Below, piece by piece: positions 9,471-18,608 of a stretch of 64,000 nt of DNA. The stretch comes from Clostridiales bacterium (GTDB lineage Bacteria; Bacillota; Clostridia; Oscillospirales; CAG-272): contig DULN01000001.1 of NCBI GenBank assembly GCA_012840355.1, positions 62,001 through 126,000 on the forward strand. Reading direction: 5' to 3'. Position 1 is the first letter of the stretch. Each line of letters begins with the position of its first letter. The translations under genes and the position numbers were made by a program. The notes beneath the pieces were generated by a model, which was not told where the DNA came from, did no database searches, and saw nothing but the letters and a program-made list of their open reading frames with translations.

Positions 9471-10103
9471 ATGGATTTGATAGCCGTGACAGCTAACAAC
9501 AATCAAAGCCATAGTTTCCCGGAAGAAGCCCTAAAAACTCCTGGCGACACGGGAGAGGCGCAAGACCGCAATTTCGCAAAACGCGCGATTGAAGCGATAC
9601 TCTTCGCGGCGGGGGCGGCTGTGCCTCTTGAAAAGCTCGCCGAGGCGGTTGGGATTGATATAAAAACCACCTCTGCCCTCTGCGACGAGCTTGCCCTCGA
9701 GTGCGAAAACCGGGGGATTCAGCTCCTATCGCTTGGCGACCGGAGGCAGTTTTGCACAAAGGAAGAGTATGAGCCATACATTAAGGCGGCGCTAGGCGTG
9801 CGTCCGCCGGGAGGGCTTTCGCAGGCGGCACTTGAGGTGCTTGCCATTATCGCTTACAATCAGCCGACAACGCGCGTTTTCGTAGAGCAGGTGCGCGGTA
9901 CCGACAGCTCGCACGCGATAACCACGCTGCTAGAGCGCGGGCTTATCGAGTGCGTGGGCAAGCTTGACGTGCCCGGCAAGCCCAACCTTTACGCGACGAC
10001 GCCCGAGTTTTTACGCCTTTTTGGCCTTTCGTCGCTCGACGAGCTGCCCGCCATCGATGCGCTGCGCCTCTCTGACGAGCCTGAGGAAGAGGGCGGGCTG
10101 TAA
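9471..10103 (+). CDS. scpB: Segregation and condensation protein B
   Basis: ScpB forms a dimer of tandem winged helices that binds ScpA in the SMC condensin. The 210-residue product has an N-terminal extension of about 30 polar residues, then AIEAILFAAGAAVPLEKLAEAVG, a typical ScpB opening, and the conserved LEVLAIIAYNQPTTR and VRGTDS segments of the second winged helix. An alternative GTG start lies 15 bp downstream of the ATG. The last codons overlap the next gene by 1 bp (TAATG), so translation is probably coupled. Confidence 0.94.
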   Translation: MDLIAVTANNNQSHSFPEEALKTPGDTGEAQDRNFAKRAIEAILFAAGAAVPLEKLAEAVGIDIKTTSALCDELALECENRGIQLLSLGDRRQFCTKEEYEPYIKAALGVRPPGGLSQAALEVLAIIAYNQPTTRVFVEQVRGTDSSHAITTLLERGLIECVGKLDVPGKPNLYATTPEFLRLFGLSSLDELPAIDALRLSDEPEEEGGL

Positions 10104-10762
10104 TGATTGTATTTTTATGTATTCTGGGCGCCATATTAGCTTTGGTGGCGGTTTTGAGCCTTTCATGGCTACGCCTGCGTATTATCTTTGACGACGGCGG
10201 TCTGCGAGTTTGGCTGCAGCTTTTGTTTTACAAATATATCGTATGGCCCCCAAAAGAGCCGAAAATAAACCTGCGCGACTATAAGATAAAGCGCTTCCGC
10301 AAGCTTGAGAAAAAGCGCGCCAAAGTGGCTGAAAAAAAGCGCAAAAAAAAGGAAAAAGAAAAGGTTGAAAAACCCGCGGAGCGTGAGTTTGGCGAGCTTT
10401 CGCTTACCGATAAAATATCGCTAGTCTCAAAGCTTGTCTCAGACATAATCCGACGCTTTGCTCACTACGCCCATATCGACGTCGCAAAGCTTTATATAAA
10501 AGTGGCTTCCGACGACGCGGCGAAAACCGCATACCTTTACGCGGCGACATCCCAAGCAGTGGCGTACCTCACCGAGCTGCTTATGAGCGTGACGAATTTC
10601 GACGTAAATAAAAACGCCGTCTTCGCGGTTTACCCCGACTTCACATCCGAGACGCCAGAGTTTGCATTCGATATTACTTTCCGGGTGCGGGTAATAGACA
10701 TACCCAAGCTCGGTGACATCGGCGCGAATATTATCACTGCCGGGAAAAAGCCCGATACTTAA
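10103..10762 (+). CDS. DUF2953 family protein
   Basis: A 219-residue protein with one N-terminal membrane helix (about residues 1-22), then a Lys/Glu-rich segment and a soluble C-terminal domain. The length, the single helix, the charged linker, and above all the position immediately before a ytfJ/gerW gene match DUF2953 (Bacillus YtfI). The pair is widespread in spore formers and I infer a sporulation-related role; the molecular function is unknown. The start ATG overlaps the scpB stop. Confidence 0.75.
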   Translation: MIVFLCILGAILALVAVLSLSWLRLRIIFDDGGLRVWLQLLFYKYIVWPPKEPKINLRDYKIKRFRKLEKKRAKVAEKKRKKKEKEKVEKPAEREFGELSLTDKISLVSKLVSDIIRRFAHYAHIDVAKLYIKVASDDAAKTAYLYAATSQAVAYLTELLMSVTNFDVNKNAVFAVYPDFTSETPEFAFDITFRVRVIDIPKLGDIGANIITAGKKPDT

Positions 10763-10830
10763 TAAGCATCAGAAAGCGTTCGCGGACGATTCCCGCCCCG
10801 TGCGACAAATTTTATACGGAGGTCATCACA

Positions 10831-11307
10831 ATGCCTGAAAGTAAACTCAGCGACATTATCGCGACATCGCTTGCCAGCATAAAAGAGCTTGCCGACGCGA
10901 ACACGATAATCGGCCGGCCTATTGTAGCCGGTAAAACGACGATTATACCCGTCTCGCGCGTTTCGGTCGGGTTTGCATCCGGCGGCGTAGACTATTTCGG
11001 CAAAAACTCAAAGCCCCAGCAGCAAAACGGCTCCGCAAACGGCAAGCCGCCGGTCGTCCAAAACTTCGGCGGCGGCGGCGGTACAGGGCTTACGGTCACC
11101 CCAATCTGCTTCCTTATTATCAAAGAAGACGACGTCGAGCTTTTGCCAATTACCGAGCAGCACTCGCCTGGCGCAGCCGGCATTATAGAGGCTGTAGGCT
11201 CGCTGCTCGACCGTTCGCCCGAAATCGTCTCAAAACTCAAAAAGGCTTTCGCCAAAGACAAAGAGGAAGCAGAAGGGCCAATGTCCGACCCCGCGTCGTC
11301 AATTTAA
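10831..11307 (+). CDS. ytfJ: GerW family sporulation protein (YtfJ)
   Basis: A 158-residue protein of the YtfJ/GerW family, known from Bacillus as a spore protein needed for proper germination. Diagnostic features are an N-terminal helix, then NTIIGRPIVAGKTTIIPVSRVSVGFASGG, a glycine-rich loop (FGGGGGTG) and a hydrophobic segment with IKEDDVELLPI. A strong GGAGGT precedes the ATG. It follows the DUF2953 gene by 68 bp, conserving the ytfI-ytfJ order. Confidence 0.92.
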   Translation: MPESKLSDIIATSLASIKELADANTIIGRPIVAGKTTIIPVSRVSVGFASGGVDYFGKNSKPQQQNGSANGKPPVVQNFGGGGGTGLTVTPICFLIIKEDDVELLPITEQHSPGAAGIIEAVGSLLDRSPEIVSKLKKAFAKDKEEAEGPMSDPASSI

Positions 11308-11310
11308 CGT

Positions 11311-11338
11311 GAATACACGCCTCCGGGCTTTCATATAA
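11311..11338 (+). promoter_or_regulatory. Possible forespore-type (sigma-F/G) promoter
   Basis: GAATA (11311-11315) and CATATAA (11332-11338) with a 16-bp spacer resemble sigma-G/F elements, with one mismatch in the -10. The downstream gene is a DacF-like carboxypeptidase, and Bacillus dacF is transcribed by a forespore sigma factor. The match is short and could be chance. Confidence 0.3.
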
Positions 11339-11382
11339 ATGCAAGGAAAACATGTTAAATTGGATAGTTTCGGAGGCGCGCT

Positions 11383-12576
11383 TTGCTTTCACCTAGAGCA
11401 TTCATACCGCCGAAAAAGCTAAAAAGGCTCGGGGTATTTGCGTTCTGCATTTTAGCTCTTTTACCCATTGTGCTGCAGGCCGCGGTGCCTGCGCGGGCGC
11501 ATGGCTCCCCGCCTTCGGTCTCCGCCAAATCCGCGATTTTAATAGAGGCGTCGACCGGACTTGTGCTTTATGAAAAAGACGCCGACACCCGCCGGCCGAT
11601 GGCGTCCACCACAAAAATAATGACCACAATTGTGGCGCTTGAAAATGGCGATCTTGACGACAAAGTCGTAGTCCCATCCGCGGCAGTGGGCATTGAGGGT
11701 TCATCGATATACCTTTACACCGACGAGGAGCTAACGCTTGGCGAGCTTCTCTATGCCGTCATGCTCGAAAGCGCGAACGACGCGGCTACCGCCGTGGCAA
11801 TTGGAATCGCGGGGAGCGTTAAAGCTTTCGCCGATATGATGAACAAAAAAGCGGCGGAGCTTGGAATGACGAACACCTCGTTTGCCAACCCGCACGGGCT
11901 TGACGCCGAAAACCACTACACGACAGCTCGCGACCTTGCGACATTGACCCGGTACGCGATGCAAAACCCAACCTTCAGAGAGATTGTCGCCACGCGGCGC
12001 AAGACAATACCACTACACGACGGAAACAGCGTCCGGCTGCTATTAAATCACAACAAGCTCCTCAAGCTTTACCCTTACGCTATCGGCGTCAAGACGGGGT
12101 TTACGAAAAAGAGCGGCCGCTGCCTTGTCTCAGCCGCAAACCGCGATGGGATCGAGCTTATCGCCGTGACCCTAAACGCGCCTGACGATTGGAACGACCA
12201 TACCGCTATGCTTGAGTATGGCTTCTCGCAGCTCGAGCGCGTAACGCTTGCCGAGCCGGGCACGCTTTCGTTTGCGCTACCAGTGGTGGGCGGCACCTCG
12301 CCATACGTTTTCGTCAACAACCTCGAGCCGGCTGTCGCCGTGCTGCCTAAAGATCATGGCGAGATAAAGCGCGAGATAAGGCTTAAAAACTTCTATTACG
12401 CGCCCGTCTCGAAATCCCAGCCGCTAGGCAAAGCGGTGTGGCATTGTGACGGCAAAATTATTGCGGAATGCGACCTTGTCGCCTCGTTCGATATACCGAA
12501 AGAGCGCGAGAAAACTTTTTGGGACTGGATAATGAGCTTTTTTTCGGGATTTAGATTACTTTTGCAAGGGACGTGA
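11383..12576 (+). CDS. D-alanyl-D-alanine carboxypeptidase (S11 family, DacF-like)
   Basis: Penicillin-binding protein that trims the terminal D-Ala from peptidoglycan stem peptides. The 397-residue product has a basic, hydrophobic N-terminal export signal (about 13-38) and the three catalytic motifs: S75-TTK78, S130-AN132 and K237-TG239. A C-terminal beta domain (about 275-370) and a terminal amphipathic/hydrophobic segment are typical of membrane-attached S11 enzymes. The start is TTG at 11383, preceded by GGAGG. Position after ytfJ and a possible forespore promoter suggest a DacF-like role in spore cortex, but DacB-like vegetative activity cannot be excluded. The stop overlaps the following gene. 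Confidence 0.92.
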   Translation: MLSPRAFIPPKKLKRLGVFAFCILALLPIVLQAAVPARAHGSPPSVSAKSAILIEASTGLVLYEKDADTRRPMASTTKIMTTIVALENGDLDDKVVVPSAAVGIEGSSIYLYTDEELTLGELLYAVMLESANDAATAVAIGIAGSVKAFADMMNKKAAELGMTNTSFANPHGLDAENHYTTARDLATLTRYAMQNPTFREIVATRRKTIPLHDGNSVRLLLNHNKLLKLYPYAIGVKTGFTKKSGRCLVSAANRDGIELIAVTLNAPDDWNDHTAMLEYGFSQLERVTLAEPGTLSFALPVVGGTSPYVFVNNLEPAVAVLPKDHGEIKREIRLKNFYYAPVSKSQPLGKAVWHCDGKIIAECDLVASFDIPKEREKTFWDWIMSFFSGFRLLLQGT

Positions 12577-13463
12577 AAAAATTGAGCCTTAATATCAAAG
12601 CCGACGCACTGGAAGAGAAAATAAAAAACGAGGGGATACCGGTAATAAACTTTGCGGTTTACTCGTGCGGGGAGTTTATAGTGCGCGCGCCAAACAAGAG
12701 CGCCGGCGCGCTAAACTGCTACTCGATAACTAAAAACTTTATCGCGACCGCGGTCGGTCTTGCAGTTAGCGATGGCAAACTGCGCTTGTCCGACCGCGTT
12801 ATTGATTTTTTTAAGCGCAGCGAGCTGCCCGATAAGCTTTCCGATGGCTGGGGCGCCGTTACGCTGCACCATATCCTGACGCATACTACCGGGCAGAGAG
12901 ACGTTACTTTGTTCGAGTCCGACCGCTACGACCCCTCGCGTGAGAGAAACTGGCTTTTACGCTGTTTTTCGATAAAAATAAAAAAAGAGCCCGGGACGCA
13001 TTTTGTATATAGCAACACGAACTACTTCCTCGCGGCTGAAATCGTCCGACGCGCGGTAGGCGAAGACACCGAGCTTTACCTCCGCCGCCGGCTGCTCGCA
13101 CCTTTGGGTTTTGGCCCCTGCGCGTTCGAGCGCAACCATACCGGCGAGCTAATGGGCGCGACCGGGTTTTTCGTTTACACCCACGACATGTGGAAGCTTG
13201 GCTACCTTTATATGAGCGGCGGGCTGGCCCCGGACGGGCAGAGGCTGCTCGACGAAGAATGGGTGCGCATGGCGACGTCCGATCAGGTTAAACTTGAGGG
13301 CGCGCCGATATACGGCTACAGCTTTTGGCTCCGCGAGCATGGGTTCGACTGTACGGGCACCAGAGGGCAGATTATCCGAGTTGTTCCCAGCCGCGGCTTT
13401 ATCTTCGCTGCCCACGGCGCCGGCGAAGTCAACTACAACGAACTTCTAGCTGATGTTTTTTAG
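12573..13463 (+). CDS. Serine hydrolase, beta-lactamase/PBP4-like (class C fold)
   Basis: A 296-residue protein of the beta-lactamase-related serine hydrolase family. The nucleophile motif is S51-ITK54, the second motif is YSN in HFVYSNTNY, and HGAG near the end takes the place of the K/HxG third motif. HHILTHTTG is also typical. No signal peptide is visible, so it probably acts in the cytoplasm on an ester or amide that cannot be named. The GTG start overlaps the carboxypeptidase stop by 4 bp, so the two are translationally coupled. Confidence 0.82.
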   Translation: MKKLSLNIKADALEEKIKNEGIPVINFAVYSCGEFIVRAPNKSAGALNCYSITKNFIATAVGLAVSDGKLRLSDRVIDFFKRSELPDKLSDGWGAVTLHHILTHTTGQRDVTLFESDRYDPSRERNWLLRCFSIKIKKEPGTHFVYSNTNYFLAAEIVRRAVGEDTELYLRRRLLAPLGFGPCAFERNHTGELMGATGFFVYTHDMWKLGYLYMSGGLAPDGQRLLDEEWVRMATSDQVKLEGAPIYGYSFWLREHGFDCTGTRGQIIRVVPSRGFIFAAHGAGEVNYNELLADVF

Positions 13464-13465
13464 TT

Positions 13466-14392
13466 ATGAAAGCTTTAACAAGGCTTATTTTTCTTGCAGC
13501 AGCCGCGTTGCTTTTTTCGGTATCAACCGTTGCGGTATTTTACTCTCCCGCCGCCTCGGCAATGCAGCCGCGCGAGTTTACCGATTCTGCCGGCACAAAG
13601 CTGCTCTACCGGATATATGTGCCGGATGATGTCGCCGAAGGGGAAAAGCTGCCGCTGCTTTTGTACCTGCACGGCGCGGGTCATAGGGGCAGCGACAATG
13701 CGCTTCATGTGTATTTTGAGCCGGGGATACTAGCGCGCGTGCTTAGCTCGGAATACAAAAGATGCATACTCGTCGCGCCGCAGTGCCCGGAAGGCGCCCG
13801 GTGGGTGGACACGCCTTGGGAAGCCGGCTCGTACAGCATAGAAAATGTGCCCGAGTCAAAGCAGCTCTGCGCGGTATACGAGCTTATTTTATCGCTTATC
13901 GAAACCGAGCCTGCCGACCCAGACCGGATTTACATAACCGGCTTATCGATGGGCGGGTATGGCACATGGGACCTTATATTGCGCCACCCCGGGCTTTTCG
14001 CCGCGGCGGTGCCGATATGCGGCGCGGGCGACCCCTCTAAATCCGAGCGAATTTCCGATTTGCCGGTTTGGTTTTTCCACGGCTCGGCTGACGAGGTTGT
14101 GCCGGTTTCGGGATCGCGCGATATGGCAATAGCACTTGAAAACATAGGCGGGAAGGTTTATACTTATACGGAATACCCAGGCGTTGGGCACAGCTCGTGG
14201 GAAGATGCTTATTTTGAGCCAGAGCTGCTTGACTGGCTGTTTTCGCAGTCAAAGTCCGGCTCGTCAGACCTTTCGACCTCAAGCGAAGGCGCCGGGATAA
14301 AATGGCAATATCTTGCGGCGTTTGCGCTGCTTGCCGCCGGGGCAGGCGCGATAACCACGCTTTCCGCCGCGCAGCGAAAAAGCCAAAAATGA
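13466..14392 (+). CDS. Secreted/membrane-anchored alpha/beta-hydrolase (esterase)
   Basis: A 308-residue protein with an N-terminal signal peptide (about 1-31), an alpha/beta-hydrolase core and a C-terminal transmembrane helix followed by RKSQK. The oxyanion strand is LLLYLHGAGHRGSD, the nucleophile elbow GLSMGGYG, the acid lies in HGSADEVVP, and the catalytic His is in GVGHSSW. The combination resembles PHB-depolymerase or feruloyl-esterase-like enzymes used on polysaccharide esters. The next gene encodes a pectate-lyase-fold lipoprotein, so action on an extracellular polysaccharide is plausible, though this is an inference. It begins 3 bp after the previous stop. Confidence 0.85.
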   Translation: MKALTRLIFLAAAALLFSVSTVAVFYSPAASAMQPREFTDSAGTKLLYRIYVPDDVAEGEKLPLLLYLHGAGHRGSDNALHVYFEPGILARVLSSEYKRCILVAPQCPEGARWVDTPWEAGSYSIENVPESKQLCAVYELILSLIETEPADPDRIYITGLSMGGYGTWDLILRHPGLFAAAVPICGAGDPSKSERISDLPVWFFHGSADEVVPVSGSRDMAIALENIGGKVYTYTEYPGVGHSSWEDAYFEPELLDWLFSQSKSGSSDLSTSSEGAGIKWQYLAAFALLAAGAGAITTLSAAQRKSQK

Positions 14393-14409
14393 GCACACGG
14401 GGAATGCAG

Positions 14410-16950
14410 ATGAAACGGATATTGATTTTGCTTTTGCTGGCGCTGATTTTGACCGGCTGCGATACTGACGCCCCCCCTTCCGGGCAGTTACCCCCTCTTG
14501 CCGAAAACGGCGCCGCGAACTACGCCGTCGTGCGGCCCGACCTTGCGACTAAGGAGCAAGTAAAGCCCGCTCTGCTGGTGCGCGAGGCGCTCGAGGCAGT
14601 CACCGGCGCAAAATTTGAGATTAAAACCGACTGGGAAAAGCCGACGCCATCCGCCGAGGAGCTTTCTGCTCGCTATGAGATTTTGGTCGGCGACACAAAC
14701 CGCCCGGAAAGCAAAGCGGCAAAAGAAAAGCTCACCGGCGAGGATGAGTATATAATCGAGGTCATAGGCAACAAGGTAGTAATAACGGCATCTTCCGACC
14801 GCGCGCTGCAGTCGGCAGCTGAGTATTTTGCGCGCTATATCGGCTATGGCCCGGCAGGAGTAGTGAAAACCGCGCAAAAGCTTTCTATTGAGCAAGGATT
14901 CAGCTATAAAGGAGTGTACGAAATGCTCGTGACGCCTCAAACGCAAGACCAAAGGCCATGCATCGTCGATACGCTTTACCCGACCGAGGACATGGTCGTG
15001 GCTGACAAGATTTTCACTCTCGATTACGGCGCCGACAATACCGGCAATGAAGATGTTTCAAACCTTCTCCAAAAAGCGCTTGACGACCTTGCCGCGGCAC
15101 GCGGCGGAACGCTTTGGCTGCCAGCCGGCAAATACCGCATAACAAAGCCCATAACTATACCCGCATTTGTAACGCTGCGGGGCGACTGGCGCAACCCTGA
15201 GGGCGTTACCGACGGCGAGTACGGCACGGTTATTATCGCGGATGTGCCATCTCGCGACGATCCGGTACCGGCGCTGTTTACAATCAAAGGCAGCGCGGGC
15301 GTTTATGGCATCACGGTTTGGTATCCGAACCAAAGTATTGACAGCGTTTTGCCCTACCCATATACCTTCTATGTGGACGGCAAGGGCGACGGGTATATGC
15401 TGCAGACAATAATGAACGTCACGGTGCTAAACGGCTACCGCGGCGTCGGCGCCTGCGTGGTCGAGGACAACGCGCACGAGATGATGACTATCGATAATGT
15501 CTACGGCACCTTCCTTTACCGCGCCGCCGAAGCATATAACCAAGCCGACGTCGGCACTTGGAAGAACCTTTTCGTCGGGCCACAGTATTGGGCAGCCGCG
15601 ACGGCGGCATACAATGCGCCAAGCCTTGATAAGGTCACTGACTACACGCGCGAGCACAGTGAGGGGCTGGTGCTCGGCGACCTCGAGTGGACGCAGTTTG
15701 CGAACATCCGTATCAGCGACTGCTCGGTTGGCGTGCATATCGTCAAAGGCAAGCGTATCGAGTTCGCCGGCGCGTTTTACGATTTTAGTATTGAAAACTG
15801 CAAAACCGGCATTCAGGTCGACTCAATTGACAGCCGCTGGGGCATGGTGGCGGCCCGCGGCAATATCGTAGACTGCGAGATACCGGTAAAAAACGACTCG
15901 AAAGGCATCGTTAAGCTCGCGGACGTCAAATACGACGGCAGGCTTGCCGGCAGCGGCGAGTATGCGCTGGAAACCACTGACCTTTCGGCATACAACCTAA
16001 ACTACAACGCCGCGCCGCCAAAGCCAGCTGCGCGACAGCTTTTCGTGTTCGAGGGCGACAAAACCGGCGCTACCGATGTTTCAGGCGAGCTTGCAAAGTT
16101 CATATTAGCGGCAAAAAAGCAAGGCGGGGGTATCGTCTATCTCCCCGGCGGGCTTTACCGGCTCGACTCGCCGATTGCCGTTCCCGACGGAATGGAGCTG
16201 CGCGGTGCGGGCTCGGTGCCGATCCGCGACCAAGGCTCAAGCAGCCTCGGCACGGCACTGCTATCATATTACGGCAAAGGAACGTCCGACCCGCTTTACG
16301 ATCAGGCGCTAATCACGCTCGGCAAAGGTAGCGGCATTCGCAATATCCGTGTGCTTTACCCCGAAAACAAGTCTGGCATAGACGATCCCAGCGCTACTTT
16401 TGCGATCCGCTCTACCGACGAAGGCGCGTATGCCATTAACTGCGCTATCGTCGGAGCATACGGCGGCGCGGACTTCAACGGCGCAAACAATTTTTACGTA
16501 AAGAAGCTTATCGCCTACTGCTATAAATACGCGGTGCGCGCCGCAAATTGCGAAGGCGGCGTTATAGAAGGCTGCCTGCAGAACGGTACCGTCGCCGCGC
16601 GCAACGCGATGGCAGGCTATGATTTTGCCTCTTGGCCGGACGTCAACGGCTACACACAAAATCGCACGACGCTCTTCTACTTCTATAACGTCAAAAACCA
16701 AACGCTGTTTAACAGCTTCGCCTATGGCGTGCGGGCATTTGTAGAGGCGGCGAAGTGCGAAAACCTGCTCGTCGCGAATGTCGGCTCCGACAATATTGGC
16801 GGGCCGCAGACAATCGTGCAGTCGGGCGGGCTTACGCTTATCAACGCGCTGCGTTACAACGGCAAATCCTACATCCTGGGCGACGGAGCAACGCTACGTG
16901 CTTACAACCGTCTCACGATAGGCAACAAATACGAGCAAAACATAGGGTAA
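14410..16950 (+). CDS. Surface lipoprotein with two pectate-lyase-3-type beta-helix domains
   Basis: An 846-residue lipoprotein. The first residues form a lipoprotein signal with lipobox LTGC. Residues about 35-170 look like the N-terminal domain of carbohydrate-active enzymes related to GH67 (QSAAEYFARYIGYG). Two right-handed beta-helix units follow, each opening with the pectate-lyase-3 pattern: DYGADNTGNEDVS...GGTLWLPAGKY (about 200) and FEGDKTGATDVSG...GGGIVYLPGGLY (about 550). Such domains bind or cleave polysaccharides; the catalytic residues could not be assigned. The frame is open further upstream, but the ATG at 14410 follows CGGGGA and gives a clean lipoprotein signal. Linked to the esterase upstream. 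Confidence 0.82.
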   Translation: MKRILILLLLALILTGCDTDAPPSGQLPPLAENGAANYAVVRPDLATKEQVKPALLVREALEAVTGAKFEIKTDWEKPTPSAEELSARYEILVGDTNRPESKAAKEKLTGEDEYIIEVIGNKVVITASSDRALQSAAEYFARYIGYGPAGVVKTAQKLSIEQGFSYKGVYEMLVTPQTQDQRPCIVDTLYPTEDMVVADKIFTLDYGADNTGNEDVSNLLQKALDDLAAARGGTLWLPAGKYRITKPITIPAFVTLRGDWRNPEGVTDGEYGTVIIADVPSRDDPVPALFTIKGSAGVYGITVWYPNQSIDSVLPYPYTFYVDGKGDGYMLQTIMNVTVLNGYRGVGACVVEDNAHEMMTIDNVYGTFLYRAAEAYNQADVGTWKNLFVGPQYWAAATAAYNAPSLDKVTDYTREHSEGLVLGDLEWTQFANIRISDCSVGVHIVKGKRIEFAGAFYDFSIENCKTGIQVDSIDSRWGMVAARGNIVDCEIPVKNDSKGIVKLADVKYDGRLAGSGEYALETTDLSAYNLNYNAAPPKPAARQLFVFEGDKTGATDVSGELAKFILAAKKQGGGIVYLPGGLYRLDSPIAVPDGMELRGAGSVPIRDQGSSSLGTALLSYYGKGTSDPLYDQALITLGKGSGIRNIRVLYPENKSGIDDPSATFAIRSTDEGAYAINCAIVGAYGGADFNGANNFYVKKLIAYCYKYAVRAANCEGGVIEGCLQNGTVAARNAMAGYDFASWPDVNGYTQNRTTLFYFYNVKNQTLFNSFAYGVRAFVEAAKCENLLVANVGSDNIGGPQTIVQSGGLTLINALRYNGKSYILGDGATLRAYNRLTIGNKYEQNIG

Positions 16951-16963
16951 GCTATCACCCTCG

Positions 16964-16994
16964 GCGGGCCGGCTGGCCCGCTTTTTTGTTTTTT
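16964..16994 (+). terminator. Terminator after the lipoprotein gene
   Basis: GCGGGCC (16964-16970), loop GGCT, GGCCCGC (16975-16981), followed by a long T-rich run. It ends the envelope gene cluster just before the phage-derived block. Confidence 0.92.
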
Positions 16995-16998
16995 GGGT

Positions 16999-17028
16999 TT
17001 AGCTGAACTAGAAATATTAGCTCAACTA
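16999..17028 (+). repeat. Two 12-bp near-identical direct repeats (operator-like)
   Basis: TTAGCTGAACTA (16999-17010) and TTAGCTCAACTA (17017-17028) differ at one base, have an 18-bp period, and each unit is an imperfect palindrome extending to CTAA. They lie between the upstream terminator and the first gene of the phage-derived cluster, a position expected for an operator or the trace of an attachment site. Confidence 0.5.
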
Positions 17029-17088
17029 AATTTTCAGCGTGGGAGACCGGTATTTTACCGTTATTGCAGCCGTCGCGGATGGGACAAA

Positions 17089-17113
17089 CTCGGGACGACT
17101 CCCGGGTTTTTTT
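17089..17113 (+). terminator. Terminator/attenuator upstream of the phage cluster
   Basis: CTCGGGA (17089-17095), loop CGAC, TCCCGGG (17100-17106), then seven T. It sits about 50 bp before the first gene of the cluster, so it could attenuate transcription entering the cluster or end a short upstream RNA. Confidence 0.7.
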
Positions 17114-17160
17114 GTGCTATTATGTTATCATCAAGAATAACTGTGGAGGTGCGAAAGGCT

Positions 17161-17346
17161 GTGATCGACATAGATATCGATGAACGGCTAATTTTAAAAG
17201 AATTTAAAAGGATCGCATTTGAGGGTGAAAAGGACTCCGAGCGCATGCGCGCGCTTGAATGGCTTGCCGACTGGCTCGAGCGCAAAAACACCGAAAACGC
17301 GGTGCTCCGCAAGCTTGACGAAGTGCTTGCCGAGCTGAGGAAATAG
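17161..17346 (+). CDS. Small protein preceding the terminase (unknown; possible small-terminase substitute)
   Basis: A 61-residue, highly charged helical protein. I chose GTG at 17161 because GGAGG is 11 nt upstream. It ends 2 bp before the large terminase gene. The place is that of a small terminase subunit in many phages, but the protein is far shorter than normal and no helix-turn-helix was recognised. I cannot assign a family. Confidence 0.6.
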   Translation: MIDIDIDERLILKEFKRIAFEGEKDSERMRALEWLADWLERKNTENAVLRKLDEVLAELRK

Positions 17347-17348
17347 CC

Positions 17349-18608
17349 GTGCCGCTGACCGAAAAGCAGCGCGAGTTCATCGCGCGGGCGACGCACCGTT
17401 ACAACGTCAAGGTCGGGGCGGTGCGCTCGGGCAAGACCTACGGCGACTATTTTTTAATCCCCGACCGCATCCGCAACCCCGCGCGCCTTGCGTCGGGCGG
17501 CATCGTGCTGCTAGTCGGCGCAACGGCGGCAACGGTGGCGCGCAATATCCTCGACCCGATGCGCAAAATCTGGGGCGAGGAGCTTGTGGGCAGGCCATCC
17601 TCCGACGGCGGCTCGGTCATGCTTTTCGGCGAGCGCTGCGTGATTGTCGGAGCCTCAAATGCGTCACAGGTGACCAAAATACAAGGCGCAAGCGTTAAAT
17701 ACTGTTACGGCGACGAGGTGACAACCTGGTCGCCTGAACTTTTTTATATGCTCCAGTCGCGGCTCGACCGCCCATGCTCGGTATTCGACGGTACCTGCAA
17801 CCCCGCCGGGCCAAACCACTGGTTTAAAAAGTTCCTCGACAGCGGCGCGGATATATACTGCCAGACTTACACAATTGACGACAACCCTACCCTACCCGCC
17901 GAATTTGTGCGCGCGCTAAAAGAGGAATACTCCGGCACTGTGTGGTACGACCGCTATATTCTCGGTCGCTGGGCTGCGGCGGAAGGCGCAATCTACCGGC
18001 GGTTTGCCGAAAACCCCGGGGCTTTCACGCTGCCTAGAGGATACCTGCCCGCAGAGCTTACTAGGATTATGGTCGGCGTCGACTTCGGCGGGAGCCGCTC
18101 CGCCACTGCATTCGTTGCGGTAGGCGAGGAGGCAGCCCCCGATACCGCCAAGGGGGATAAGGCGCCGACCCGCCGACTCGTCGTGTTATGTTCCGAGCGG
18201 CACTCGGACGGGCTTGACGTTGACGAGCTGTGCGCGCGGTTTTGCGAGTTTTGCCTTAGGCTTTCCCGCTTCGGATGCGAGGTTACGGCATTCTGCGACA
18301 ATGCCGAGCCTGTGCTCATCCGCTCGCTCAAGGCGGCGGCGCGTGAAACTTGCCCATTTGTATCTGTGCGCCCGGCGCTAAAGCTACCGGTAAGCGACCG
18401 CATACGCTTCACGCTGCGCCTGCTCGCCTCGGGCAGGCTGATGCTGACCGAAGATGCCGGCACATTATCCGAAGCGATGCGCGACGCGCGCTGGAGCGAC
18501 AAGTCGGATGCGGGGCGCGACGTTCGGCTTGACGACGGCTCGAGCGACGTCGACTCCCTCGATGCGCTGGAGTATGCCATCGAACGAGAGATGGGCAGGT
18601 ATGTGTAA
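17349..18608 (+). CDS. Phage terminase large subunit
   Basis: ATPase-nuclease that packages DNA into phage heads. The 419-residue product has Walker A GAVRSGKT (residues 23-30), a Walker-B-like YCYGDEVTTW (about 118), a coupling/ATPase tail, and an RNase-H-like nuclease domain beginning MVGVDFGGSRSATAFVAVG (about 240) with further acidic residues in AFCDNAEPV. Length and layout fit the PBSX/SPP1-type terminase family. The GTG start is 2 bp after the upstream small gene. Both ATPase and nuclease motifs look intact, so the gene does not look decayed. Confidence 0.92.
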   Translation: MPLTEKQREFIARATHRYNVKVGAVRSGKTYGDYFLIPDRIRNPARLASGGIVLLVGATAATVARNILDPMRKIWGEELVGRPSSDGGSVMLFGERCVIVGASNASQVTKIQGASVKYCYGDEVTTWSPELFYMLQSRLDRPCSVFDGTCNPAGPNHWFKKFLDSGADIYCQTYTIDDNPTLPAEFVRALKEEYSGTVWYDRYILGRWAAAEGAIYRRFAENPGAFTLPRGYLPAELTRIMVGVDFGGSRSATAFVAVGEEAAPDTAKGDKAPTRRLVVLCSERHSDGLDVDELCARFCEFCLRLSRFGCEVTAFCDNAEPVLIRSLKAAARETCPFVSVRPALKLPVSDRIRFTLRLLASGRLMLTEDAGTLSEAMRDARWSDKSDAGRDVRLDDGSSDVDSLDALEYAIEREMGRYV

